Source: Limnoperna fortunei
Taxonomy: Eukaryota; Mollusca; Bivalvia; Mytilida; Modiolidae
Assembly (NCBI GenBank): GCA_944474755.1
Contig: OX104117.1
Coordinates: 36,969,222-37,033,221 of the forward strand
DNA: 64,000 bases
Reading direction: 5' to 3'
Each line of letters begins with the position of its first letter. Position 1 is the stretch's first letter. Both the position numbers and the translations under genes were made by a program. Below are positions 48,101 through 58,090 of the stretch, in pieces. The notes beneath the pieces were generated by a model that did not search any database, was not told the origin of the DNA, and saw only the letters and a program-made list of their open reading frames with translations.

Positions 48101-48138
48101 AACACCGTCATATGTATCGTTGCATAATCTTCTAGACT

Positions 48139-48343
48139 TGTATATATATATATATATATATAATTCGTCTAAAGGAAAAAGTCAACAATTGTGGCAAAAA
48201 CTTTTTACCTGTTATTGTCATTCGTTGTAAAAACACTGACGAAGCCTGTTGGTCAGGCGAAATATTTGTGCAATTTTTTAAAGTGTAAAACTTTGTTTTC
48301 GCTTTAATTATGTATCTAGATGTTGTTGTACATATTTTTAAAC

Positions 48344-48420
<77 letters not shown>
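48139..48420. repeat. (AT)n tracts with 180-bp insert, right border of the array
   Basis: (AT)n at about 48139-48162 and a long one at 48345-48420 flank about 180 bp (48163-48344). The insert begins ATTCGTCTAAA and ends TTTAAACGAAT, an imperfect terminal inverted repeat. It contains CTGACGA...CAGGCGAAA near 48236-48264, resembling a hammerhead core but with an extra A in stem II and a poor stem I. Confidence 0.8.
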
Positions 48421-48423
<3 letters not shown>

Positions 48424-48951
48424 CGCATGTTCTCCAATTAAGGCCAGCCAGGACGTATTCCATTAAACGTTGGAAATGTGCCACCCCATTACATAGGCCC
48501 ATAGCCATAACTTAAAAATGAAACAATCCTCTAGTGCTGGTAAAGGTGTCTTCTCTTTATCATTTTCGTCCATTTGTACTTGAAAATATCCACTGGATAA
48601 ATCCAGTACACTGAACAAAGACAAGCCTAGGAGACTATCTAATGAGTCATCAATACGAGGGAGAGGGTATGAGTCCTTGACAGTGAGGTTATTGAGACAC
48701 CTCATATCAGCGCAGAGGCGGATTGAACCATCTTTCTTAACAACGGGCAGAATATTAGAAGCCCAGTGACTTTTTGAGGGTTCTATTATGTTACAATCGA
48801 GAAGCCGTGGTATCTCCTTTTCGACTGCTTCTCGCGTCGAGATGGGTATTCGCCTGGGGGCTTGCTTAAAAGCTTTTGAATTCCCAGTGTTAATCTTATG
48901 TCTTATACTGCTTGCTGTCCCCCAAAACGGTGACTCACTGTATAACGGCAA
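48421..48951 (-). pseudogene. Ty3/gypsy reverse transcriptase, N-terminal part
   Basis: The minus-strand frame encodes typical gypsy RT: I-E-P-S-K-S-H-W-A-S as the opening block, V-V-K-K-D-G-S-I-R-L-C-A-D-M-R (R/D motif), Y-P-L-P-R-I-D-D and F-S-V-L-D-L-S-S-G-Y-F-Q-V (first catalytic Asp block). A frameshift occurs after K-E-K-T; the alternative frame continues with G-L-C-N-G-V-A-H-F-Q-R-L-M and ends at the codons for R-T-C next to (AT)n. The remainder lies at 37763-37279. Decayed; no LTR was identified. Confidence 0.82.
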
Positions 48952-50143
48952 TGTAAAATAATGAGGTTTTTACGTACAGAATATTTAAATAAGGTAATTC
49001 TTGCAATTAAACTATCAAAATTTGAGATAAATTTTGTGACAAAACTACCATATCTCTATAGTTTTCACAAATTGTGATAATTGTGTTCATGACGGAAATC
49101 AATTATTATTACTGGAAGATTACTAAGGTAAATTTTACGTTTTAATTCTTTACCAGGTTCCCACCAGCTGAGAAACAACAATTATTAGGTCATAAATGCA
49201 AATAACAGTTCTTATACTACTACAATAATAGCACATACACAAAAGTTCGTATAAAAGTAATTTAAAAAGTGAAAGTAGATGTATGACGTCAAAAATCAGA
49301 TCTATTATTAGAATTAGTTTTTTTTTAAATATTATAGTACAATTTAACAAAAGGGAATAATTCTGTCAGGAGACCGAAGCATATCAATGGATTGAAACAG
49401 GATTTCGAAAATACGTGACAATATATTAAAGCCATGATTGAAAATGCCAAAATTATTTAATTTAGTTTGAAATCAACATTTTCATATTTAAATCCACATT
49501 TTATTAATCCGGACAAGTAAATTATTTTGACTTGTTTCTAAGTTAGTTTTTAGGTGATTGCAAGGCAAAATTACTTTTTTAAAAATTTTGTGATAGTGTA
49601 TAGTTTCAGATCGAGTTATGGGTACAACAATCCTGTTATCGACACGTCTAGATAGAGGTCGAGAATGACAGGGAGTTCCAAGGAAATGGGAATCCTTTAT
49701 CAAAAACCGATTCCAGGTTAAATGTTCGTCGAAAGGAATGAAGCAACAAAGGATAGTGAGGAAACCACTGTCACCGCGTCAGCAAATATCATGAAAATAT
49801 AAATACCATCACTAAATCAATTGCCGAACAGTTCGTTCCGCCCTCATTTATTGTCATTCTTTGTAGAAGGAACAGTATCGGTTCACGTTCCTTATCATAC
49901 ATCAGGCATAAAGTAAAAGTTACTGTACAAGAGGTACAAACAATGTTTCCTCAACCAAAAATTGTTATGGTCACAAATATTTCTTAGGTTGAACTGGAAC
50001 TTGGGTTATAAAAAAACAATGCATAAAGCTCATTAATAGTTTTGTAATAATGTTTAATGATAGTAATAATGAATAATGCATTAATGGACATTCTTTAAAT
50101 GTTTTTTAATGATTTTGAACAATGGACGTGCCAGATTCAGCAC

Positions 50144-50234
50144 TCATACATACAAGTTCTCGCAAATTGCTCCAAATGATATTGTGTCATTTTCATACAC
50201 TTTATGATGGCGGTGGTCGATCTTGTAATCTTGT
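50144..50234 (-). CDS. IgSF receptor, terminal cytoplasmic exon (candidate)
   Basis: A 91-bp minus-strand candidate ending in TGA at 50144. The acceptor (TTTAAAG) is weak, but the phase matches the exon at 51553. It encodes about 29 residues with three tyrosines, including V-Y-E-N-D-T-I (a YxxxxI context close to a signalling motif) and a C-terminal N-L-Y-V. An AATAAA signal on this strand lies at 49847-49852, roughly 290 bp downstream. Assigned from phase, tyrosine content and position. Confidence 0.35.
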
Positions 50235-51552
50235 CTTTAAATTATAAGTTTCAAAACAACCAATTGGTACGCCTATTTATATTTTTAACAGGGTTTCGAA
50301 AAGATGTGATCGCGATGGTAGAAAATGTTACACTAAAAATAGTAAAATATCGCACTACTAATAAAAAGCTGTATATTTTCTACTAGTCTGATTAAAATTA
50401 AAATAAAATTAATTAATTTCATTGTTGTGATGTTGTTTCAGTTGTTATCAAATATTATTTATATATATTAATGTCATTTGCAATATTAAGTTCGAATAAG
50501 TAGTTAGACAACATTCTACGAGTACCATTCAAATGTTTCGTTATTGTTGATTCTTGTAAGAAGTGTCCAGTGTTTTATCTGAAGATGACACGCATTCTTC
50601 ATATGTGTGTATACTACAATGAGAATGAATAGTGATTATATAAATCATTTAATTATGTAGTTGTTTTGTTAAAAAACTTTGGTCTTAAAAGCAGTCCAGT
50701 ATTAAACAGAAAAGCCATTTCAAGGACGTAAGTTTAAATATAATTATAAACTATTTCGGTTGTAGATAGTCATCTCATTTAGTGCCCTACCTCATTGCTT
50801 TATCCATAAATAAATCAAAATAACATTTAACCTATGTTTAAAATTAAATAAGTTTACTTGCTGCTTTCCTTTGTGGAAAATGAGTACGTTTACTTATCAA
50901 CTCAAACAATGTAATCTGATGGAATTGATAAAATATCTAAATGTTAAATGCGACAGATAAATAAATATGTTCAATTATTTTGAACACGATTTATTGGTCT
51001 ATATAGTTGCATCAGATAATGAATAATAAAAATATTTAAAAAACGTGTGAATAAAGGGGTTTAAACCAGCGACCAGATGACGAAATATATTCTAACGGAA
51101 CTTACAAAATATTATTTTTAATTGGATTAAAATGAATATTCTTACGGGAATATTTTCTATGCAACTGTTCAGACTTATTGTAAATTTCTTACTAATTTTA
51201 AACACCAAAATTATTTAGCGATGTCATCAATTTAGTTGATTTAAAAACTTAAAAAATTATTTAAGGTAAATTGCAGATGTAGAAAACTACAAAGTTCGTA
51301 AGAAGACAATACAATAAATTTATGCTCATCAGTCAGTGCTAGGATAACTGTCCGATTTGCAAAAGAATAAAATAACCAAAAAGTCAAATTTTTGATACAT
51401 GGAATAACTGTCCTTTCATGGATGATTTTGAACAGTGTATCCTCCAGTTTGTTTAAGAATATATGACTAATATAATATTTCTGTTAAAAGTCTATATTCT
51501 CTTTAAATAATTACACAATATATCAATTATAAACATGTCTGATAACACTTAC

Positions 51553-51589
51553 TCCGTTCCTAATTGTTCCTCTGACTCGTTTTTTGATC
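51553..51589 (-). CDS. IgSF receptor, small cytoplasmic exon (candidate)
   Basis: A 37-bp minus-strand candidate with acceptor TTTCACAG and strong donor GTAAGT. With the 52092 donor it stays in frame as S-K-N-E-S-E-E-Q-L-G-T, a hydrophilic acidic linker, and ends in phase 2. It fits the phase of the candidate terminal exon at 50234. Confidence 0.4.
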
Positions 51590-51802
51590 CTGTGAAATGG
51601 AATGGTTTTTGTCAATAAATGGTCCTAACAAAAACTAAATTAAGAGTTTAAGTTCTCATTTATGTGTGCATGTTTATACATTAAATCAACCATTCTGAAA
51701 AATTCGTGGAAATGAAGTGTTATGTGTAAATAATGTGTTATAATATCGCGTACAAACAACTGACTTTAAAACCACTTTTACGCTTAATTACCTCTACAAA
51801 TT

Positions 51803-51879
51803 TCTTACACAAATATGTTTTCATTTTCGTTCACTTTGTATAGAAAAAGCAACGAAAATGAAAACATATTTGTGTAAGA
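51803..51879. repeat. Perfect 29-bp inverted repeat (hairpin) in receptor intron
   Basis: Arms at 51803-51831 and 51851-51879 are exact reverse complements with a 19-bp spacer. It falls in the intron between two candidate cytoplasmic exons. The size is that of a microRNA precursor or of a tiny foldback element; the sequence does not decide which. Confidence 0.85.
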
Positions 51880-52091
51880 GAGTATCGAAATTTCTTCAAA
51901 GTAGGAGATCTATTTCGCTCGACGTGGCTTACCAAACAAAAACTTACTACTATAAATTTAAAACTACAATTTTTTTCAATTTACCCATCCGGTCAATTAA
52001 AATCAATCACCATATGATTGCCAGATCAATAAATAAACCGTTACAATAAACAAAAGTACAAACATAAATAAAAAAGGGGAGTTATACGTAC

Positions 52092-52171
52092 TCGTATCAT
52101 TATCCTGCAATGTGTTATATAAGTCTTTACGTGCAGCGTTAATTGTGTTTAATTCTGTATAATTCTCCGAC
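52092..52171 (-). CDS. IgSF receptor, cytoplasmic exon with ITAM-like motif
   Basis: A minus-strand exon following a good pyrimidine-rich acceptor (TTTATACCAG) with candidate donors GTACGT (ending 52092) or GTATAA (ending 52088). The frame reads S-E-N-Y-T-E-L, ten residues, then Y-N-T-L-Q-D. Two YxxL motifs separated by ten residues meet the ITAM spacing rule (YxxL/I-x6-12-YxxL/I), with an acidic residue two before the first Tyr. It lies 1.2 kb downstream of the transmembrane exon. ITAM tyrosines in other animals recruit tandem-SH2 kinases; that this one signals is inference. The linking exon upstream is unresolved. Confidence 0.5.
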
Positions 52172-52619
52172 CTGGTATAAATAAAAAAAATTCATAAAAG
52201 ACACCAATGGTATTTATTAATTTTAAATGAAGATAATAAGAAACCAACGAACTCCAAATGAACTGTCTAAAGGAAAATCCACGAAACCGGCAAACTCGAG
52301 AACCACCAACCAAAAATGGAGCAACTACAGCAATGGTCCTGAATTGGTACACACATTTCAATTTTTTAGTTTTTAAATATTCGGAATTGTAATCTAAAAT
52401 TAAAACATATAACAAAGTACTCTTTGTGGACGAAATTAAAAGTCATTTGCAAAACACATGTCATGTATGTTAAATGTTGTGCATTAAAGAATTCGATATT
52501 AAGCTTAAGCAATGTATACGAACTGGCTTTTTTTTATCTTTTTTCCAATTTTATAGTAGCATAGGCGAAATTGATTTTTAGTTGGGTTTTATATATACTT
52601 ACGATTACTAGTGATTACC

Positions 52620-52649
52620 TTTTAAGTTCATTTCGTCTGCTTATTAGTC
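52620..52649 (-). CDS. IgSF receptor, possible juxtamembrane microexon
   Basis: A 30-bp candidate on the minus strand between GTTTCAG and a weak GTAATC donor, phase 1 to phase 1. It would encode a basic segment (L-I-S-R-R-N-E-L-K), plausible just inside the membrane. A stronger donor (GTAAGT, 52601 downwards) would extend it into an in-frame stop. Its phase does not join directly to the next exon (phase 2 entry), so another exon is missing or this one is wrong. Confidence 0.25.
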
Positions 52650-53401
52650 CTGAAACATACGAATTCCTGATCCTTACAAAACCTTTTTAGCAAAAGGGTA
52701 AAGAAAGTTCGAAAAGTACGATACGAACCTTTAAGAGTAAGGAAATCAATCTGTAAATTTAAATAAAAAATATTTAGTTGATTTTTTTTTCTAGAGTTGT
52801 TGAATATCCTAAACATTTAAAAAAAAATTAAAATTAAGTTCTTTTCTAAAGCTTTTTGATAATGTTATATACACTGTTGTCATATTCGTATATATAATAT
52901 GAAATCAACAGCCGCATGTGGTTATGTTAAAATTAGGTAATACAATAATTTGCCTAAACAAATAATATAAAACTTACATGTATAAATGCATTTAGCCATA
53001 TGATTACACAATGTAGTGTGGCACATAAGAACGAACAATTATACCACAAATAAAAATAATATTGTACTGTATTTGATTACGTTAAGGATACGACTTTATA
53101 AAAAATGTATTTTATTTTGTTTAAATATTGACTACAATCATTTGTTCTCCATAGCATATTCGAGTCAAACATAGTTCGTTCTTCATTATACATAATAGTT
53201 GTTAATGAAGACCATGGAAATATTGGTTTACTACTTCATTTTTGTAATATTAGTAACAAATTAAAATTAAATCTCATGGACATGTTGTTGGAAAGAGTAA
53301 CCTACAACCAAATACGACATCAAAAATAGTAATAGAAAAATAATCCACTTAGTATTCAAAACTACCTATAAAAATGTGCATTGCATAAAAAGTTTACTTA
53401 C

Positions 53402-53506
53402 GACACAGAATTGAAAAGACCACTACAATTGTAATAGCTACAAATAATGCAGCAATTCCAGCAGCGAATAGACCAACACTCTCTTGGCTTTTTGTTACAC
53501 TTTGTC
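53402..53506 (-). CDS. IgSF receptor, transmembrane exon
   Basis: A 105-bp exon, phase 1 to phase 1, acceptor TGTGTAG, donor GTAAGT. After a short polar juxtamembrane stretch (V-T-K-S-Q-E-S) it encodes about 23 hydrophobic residues rich in Ala, Ile and Val, ending L-C-R, which is a single-pass membrane helix followed by a basic stop-transfer. It joins the FN3 exon in frame. Together they establish a type I membrane receptor. Confidence 0.8.
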
Positions 53507-53721
53507 CTACACATTAAAATATAAAAATAAAGCAACATATATCGTGAAATAATGAATCATAATTTGCCTTGAAGTAATATAAATGTTATCAGTACGCAGG
53601 GCAACAGAAGCTAACGTGAAATTGATAATAATATATATAGTTCATATACATTTCATACAAAATGACTTAACGCGTAGCGGAATAAAGGACAAAAAATATG
53701 CATGTAAAACGTGAATAATTC

Positions 53722-53955
53722 GTGGCAGATGTTTGAAGTGTTGCGGTCTTTAAAATACTAGCAAATACAATCATATAGCTAACCCGAATAACTAATACTA
53801 GTAAATTACCCAATGTGTCGTCAGTCGTACAGTTGACTTCGTGGCAGATGTTTGAAGTGTTGCGGTCTGATTTAAAATACTAGGAAATACAATCATATAG
53901 CTAACCCGAATAACTAATAAATTACCCAATGTGCCGTCAGTCGTACAGTTGACTT
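53722..53955 (-). repeat. Tandem duplication of the FN3 exon end and splice donor
   Basis: Two direct copies (about 53722-53840 and 53841-53955) share nearly identical sequence, including GTGGCAGATGTTTGAAGTG, CTAACCCGAATAACTAATA and GTCAGTCGTACAGTTGACTTC. The duplicated unit spans the last 30 bases of the FN3 exon, the GT donor and about 85 bp of intron. A second, downstream potential donor is therefore present in the intron. Small differences (a 3-base and a 4-base indel, few substitutions) indicate a recent event. Confidence 0.85.
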
Positions 53956-54228
53956 CTTTTGAATATGAACTGCCAAAGTCATTTATTGCTATTACCGTAA
54001 AACAGTATTCTGTCCCAATTGACAGATTACGAATAGTAAATTTTTGATCAAGGTCGAAGCCTTGGTCGGGTATATCTTGTTGCAATGTGGTACGTGTTGA
54101 TTCTCCTATCATCCAGGATTGAACTTTAAAATGCTGTTCGTCTCCGCCATTAAATGCAGACCGCCATACTAATGTTGCTGTAGAAGTCTTGCAATAAACA
54201 GATACAAAGTTAGGAGATGCCGGTAGAT
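53926..54228 (-). CDS. IgSF receptor, fibronectin type III exon
   Basis: A 303-bp exon, phase 1 to phase 1, acceptor TTACAG, donor GTAATT. The translation is a single FN3 domain: L-P-A-S-P start, A-T-L-V-W (strand B Trp), F-K-V-Q-S-W (strand C), L-S-I-G-T-E-Y (strand E/F Tyr) and V-I-A-I-N-D-F-G. This is the membrane-proximal extracellular domain; the next exon is the transmembrane helix. The last 30 bp of the exon and its donor are duplicated just downstream (see 53722-53955). Confidence 0.85.
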
Positions 54229-54369
54229 CTGTAATGTAAATGTGACATGCCAAGAGTTGTAAGGCAGCAAGCGACTGGTAAAACAATATTTGATCGCCGT
54301 AGATAATAGACGTTCAGCAGTTGCTGTTTACCTGACATTTGTATTTCTAATAATAGAAGCAATAGGTTT

Positions 54370-54890
54370 TTTCACAAGAGGGGAAAACAACAAAACAAAC
54401 ACAGTTTCAGCACAAACAACAAAAACTAAGTGACTCGAACCCAAATAAAATTCCCTAGAAGGGTAAACAAATTAAGATGTACGCAAGGCATCCGGCATGT
54501 CAATCAGGTTAAATTCCGTTAAGAAGGAAAACGACAAAAGGAACAAATCAATTGTAATTCGTGACACCGATATTCCTTAATGGTCAACCAGGTAATGCTG
54601 ATAACCTTAAAAGTTTTAAAGGGATGACTTTAATTTTGCCACTCTGAACCCCTAGCTTAGTAGATTTTCTGTCCGCAGACACCCTTCTATCAGGAAAGGA
54701 AAGGATAAATTGGAAGACAAATACCTTTATTGTCTATTTCTAGTTGGCGAGATGGAGGTCAAGGTATAAGGCAGATCTAGCTGTCTCTCTCGTGTCCTAA
54801 TTTCAAGTTCATTGTTATAGATGGGATCTAAATAGTCACCAAATATGGATTATTCAACGAAATCACGAATGGTCGGACTCTAAAACATTA
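54370..54890 (-). pseudogene. Penelope-like RT fragment, copy 4, decayed
   Basis: Matches copy 1 in the UTR (AAGTGACTCGAACCCAAATAAAA) and in the RT region (CTAATTTCAAGTTCATTGTTATAGATGGGATCTAAATAGTCACCAAATATGG region). Located in the intron upstream of the FN3 exon. Confidence 0.55.
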
Positions 54891-55930
54891 ATTTTGACGA
54901 TAGTTTACATCTCTTTTATCGTAATCCGACATATCTCAAACCAAACTAACAAAGACAAGAGATTGCTTCTAGAAAATGCCTTATACATCCTTCACTCATA
55001 TATAAGTAGATGTATAAGTAGTAGGCCAACACAGTCTAAGCGATATATAATTTTTTTCTTTTGAATGGCAGAAATGTTGCGCAGACCTAGCTAATATTTG
55101 ACATATTAACAACAAAAGGACACATTATCATATAAATAGAAAAAGTTTTAAAATTCAAAACTTTGCAAGATTACAACTGACATTTTTGTAAAGTGAAAAT
55201 TAATTATTTAAAACTTAATGAAATATATCTATAGAAAAGAAATAAATGTGAACAAATATAATTTTCTTCATTATAAAGACAGAAAATGCATCTTATATTG
55301 TTTCATGTATTACTTTCAAAACAATGTAAATTGTATCACATTAAAACAATAGCATTCAGATGCTGCACATCACAGTCAATAAAAATGTTTTGAAAACACA
55401 TTCTACTTGTCTTATTAAAGTGTATATATGTAAGGTATATTTAGTAGTTGTCACTGTTCGGTTTCTCAGTCGAATACCCGGATATAGCGATCTTAGGTTA
55501 CAGATACGAGTCTAGCTTGTCGAACCGGGTTGATGGTATTGCACAATATTTTCTCCAGTGAAAGTTATAGAGTCTAGCGACTGAATTTTGTGATTTTTGG
55601 TCCGTTTAGCTGTGTCTGGTCCTAGCAGGGTTTGGAAACAATTAAATGTCTAAGTTCAATTTAAAACGATTACAACTGATGTACATGTATACGGAAGATA
55701 AGACAAGATTAACATTAATTATAAACATATAAACTTTCTAATGCAGCGTTTTGCATACTAACCAGAAGAGGAGACGTGCAATCAACAACCTCTATTAGAT
55801 GTAGTTTTTTTTATTCAATTACTAGTCTTAAAGAATTAAATTTTAACATGATTTTAACTCGCGCAAATGTTTTTAGAAAATTCATCCTTTAAAAACGTTT
55901 CTTTTTATTTTACTTTTGGATAGTACATTT

Positions 55931-56140
55931 AAGGTCTTTCCCACTTCCAGTGGGAAGACCTTACTGTATTTCTTCTGATTATCAAGGTCTTTCCCACTTC
56001 CAGTGGAAAGACCTTATTGTATTTATTCTGATTATTATTAAGGTCTTTCCCACTTTTAGTGGAACGACCTTATTGTATTTCTGCTGATTATTAAGGTCTT
56101 TCCCACTTCCAGTGGAAAAACCTTATGGTATTTCTTCTGA
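55931..56140. repeat. Four tandem copies of a short palindromic repeat
   Basis: AAGGTCTTTCCCACTT followed by AAGTGG.AAGACCTT-type complements recurs at 55931, 55984, 56040 and 56093 (period 53-56 bp), each followed by TATT-x-CTTCTGATTATT. Every unit can fold into a stem of about 14 bp. The same hairpin type (AAGGTCTTTCCC...GGGAAAGACCTT) occurs at 27979-28010 and a half-copy near 26252. It lies in the intron between the 57244 and 54228 exons. Confidence 0.8.
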
Positions 56141-57243
56141 TTATTATTATTATTCTTTCTTTGTGGTCCGCCACTTTTCCAAAGTCCATCAATTTGAGAG
56201 TTCGCGACATATCATTTCGAAACTTTGGAATATGGACCTGGACTATATTCTCTATCCGTAACTGCGTTTTGCAAGCCGAATACTTTTCCTGACAGATTTA
56301 TCTGCCCAAACACCGGAAACCTTGTTATCAGAAAAACTCAGATACTATGAAATTTAGAGAAAAACTGAAAATTGAGAAATGTTAAGGAACTTTTGAGACA
56401 ACTTTGTGCCATAGTTTGACCAACACATTTTGTTGAGCGGAAGCGAGCGGTATACCTTGAATGTTTCATGCGTTCCGGTTATCACAAATACTCGCAAACC
56501 GGAAGTCAAAAACACCTTGGGTCAACCATTTGTTGTTCTTTGACATGACCTTAAAGAAAATTTCAAGGTCAAAGTTCAGATATGACCTCGACCTTAGGCC
56601 TCCGATCTTGTTATCATAACAACTCGAAAACCGTAAAAGATAGAAGCATACAATAAATTGGTTAAATACTCCTCTCATTGAGACCCACACATGGTCTTAT
56701 GTCCGAAACTGTTTAATTAACCGTTTAGGAGTAGTTGCCCTTGTTTCGGTTTATTGGTTTTTGACTTATAACTTGAAAACAGTTAGAGATAGAATAGTAA
56801 ACAAGTATACCTAAAGAAATCAGTAGGAAAAGAGATTCAATTTGAGCCCAAGGTCAAAGGTCATGGGTCACACCATAGCAACAAGGTAACATTTATAAAA
56901 AGTCCTTAGTAACCATATATTTTTAGAATCAGGATGAAGATCATTAGCAAAATAAATTATTTTAAAGCCGAAAGTGACATTTTTCCCCAGCAACGATCAT
57001 AAAAATCCTTAGCAAACATAAAGGGTTTAAAAAGGGACTACGTGCTTTACTCAAATAACTAATGAATGCTAGTAACATTTTGTAATTAGAATTAGAAAAA
57101 GAGCCCATAGCATTCACATATTTAATGACTTTTATACAAACCTTTGAACAAATGACCATTAATTATATATTTATTTGTTATTACTAATAAAAATAGCACT
57201 ATCCAATCAATTGAGCTTGAAATAATATTTTCTTAACACTCAC

Positions 57244-57546
57244 CTGGCTGAATGACTGAAAATGTGTGTATTAAATTTCCAATGTTGTTACTTATAATGA
57301 CATTATATGATCCTAACTGACCGGAATCAATGTCTGCTAAAATGAGAGTCGATCTGTGTTGAAACCCATCACTACTTGTATCTGAAATCTCTGTTATGTT
57401 TTTCATCGTATTAGTGTGGTCAAAAAACCACTGTATGCGTGGATTAGGATTTGATATCACGTTAATAGTTATATTAAGCTTCTTTCCAATTTTCAGTCTA
57501 ATTATTGGAGGTGAACTAACAATATCTGGATTTAAAACAGGTTGCC
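57244..57546 (-). CDS. IgSF receptor, I-set-like Ig exon lacking core cysteines
   Basis: A 303-bp exon, phase 1 to phase 1, acceptor TTGTAG and donor GTGAGT (minus strand). The order of strands is Ig-like: P-D-I-V...P-P-I-I-R, L-N-I-T-I-N-V, P-R-I-Q-W-F (core Trp), S-T-L-I-L-A-D-I-D, G-S-Y-N-V-I-I-S-N-N-I-G. The residues normally Cys in strands B and F are Ile and Val, so the domain lacks the canonical disulphide. Several N-glycosylation sequons are present. It precedes the FN3 exon. Confidence 0.78.
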
Positions 57547-58090
57547 CTACAATATGCATAACATTGTTTCCACTTATAAATTGGTTTCAATTTTACATAA
57601 GCAATAAGAACATTAAAATATACACCGTATCGTCAGTAATATTAGGTGTAATTCTGGTAACATTATTTAATTCGTAAAACTGTGATTACGGTTTTATGTA
57701 TGAAGTTTCTGTAAGTTTAATTTGGTCATTTTATTATATCAATTGAAGTTTTTCCGCTGTTTTTTTTTAATTGTCATACAATAACAACTACACTTTTTGT
57801 TTAGTTGTTAATTGTCTTTCCTGAAAATTGAAGCTGATCCGGATGAACGGAGGTGGAAGATTTTTAATTTTTAATACAATGTAACATCGCTGCCATTTTA
57901 TGTTGGAGAGCGTAGCTATCGGATACAATCATCTAAGAAAGATTCCTTTCATGTTTGGTTGAAATTGCCCCATAAATATTCTGACGATTTATTTTTAATT
58001 AATATTAATGTACAACGGATGATAACAGGCGACAAAAAATGTACCTTGATCTCAGCCAAGAGAGCTTACGACTTCATTTCAATTACTTAC

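Larger units (their letters stand above)
44472..48138 (+). repeat. Hammerhead-bearing 549-bp tandem array, plus-oriented block
   Basis: This is the reverse complement of the preceding block, about 6.7 units. The marker GACCCTTTATATAA recurs at 44933, 45482, 46031, 46580, 47129 and 47678, exactly 549 bp apart. Hammerheads are now on the plus strand: 44520-44563, 45069-45112, 45618-45661, 46167-46210, 46716-46759, 47265-47308 and 47814-47857. The block starts abruptly at the inversion junction (AAACAA|TATTATTCC) and ends by running into (AT)n at 48139. The two blocks are divergent as ribozyme transcription units. Confidence 0.9.

Noticed and set aside
37793..48138. CRISPR array or satellite without function
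   Set aside because: Repeats are 549 bp with no spacers, in a eukaryotic context; the hammerhead in every unit argues against a simple satellite.
48236..48264. Functional hammerhead in the 180-bp insert
   Set aside because: Extra A at the start of stem II and only about three pairs in stem I; listed only as a resemblance.
48132..48437. 101-codon ORF rich in Ile-Tyr
   Set aside because: It is a translation of the (AT)n microsatellite and its 180-bp insert.
49488..49703. 71-codon minus-strand ORF downstream of the receptor
   Set aside because: No motif, no splice context linking it to the receptor, and a better candidate terminal exon lies at 50144-50234.
52738..52760. A 22-bp microexon between TTTACAG and GTTCGT in the receptor tail
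   Set aside because: In the required phase it creates an immediate stop codon, and the donor is weak.
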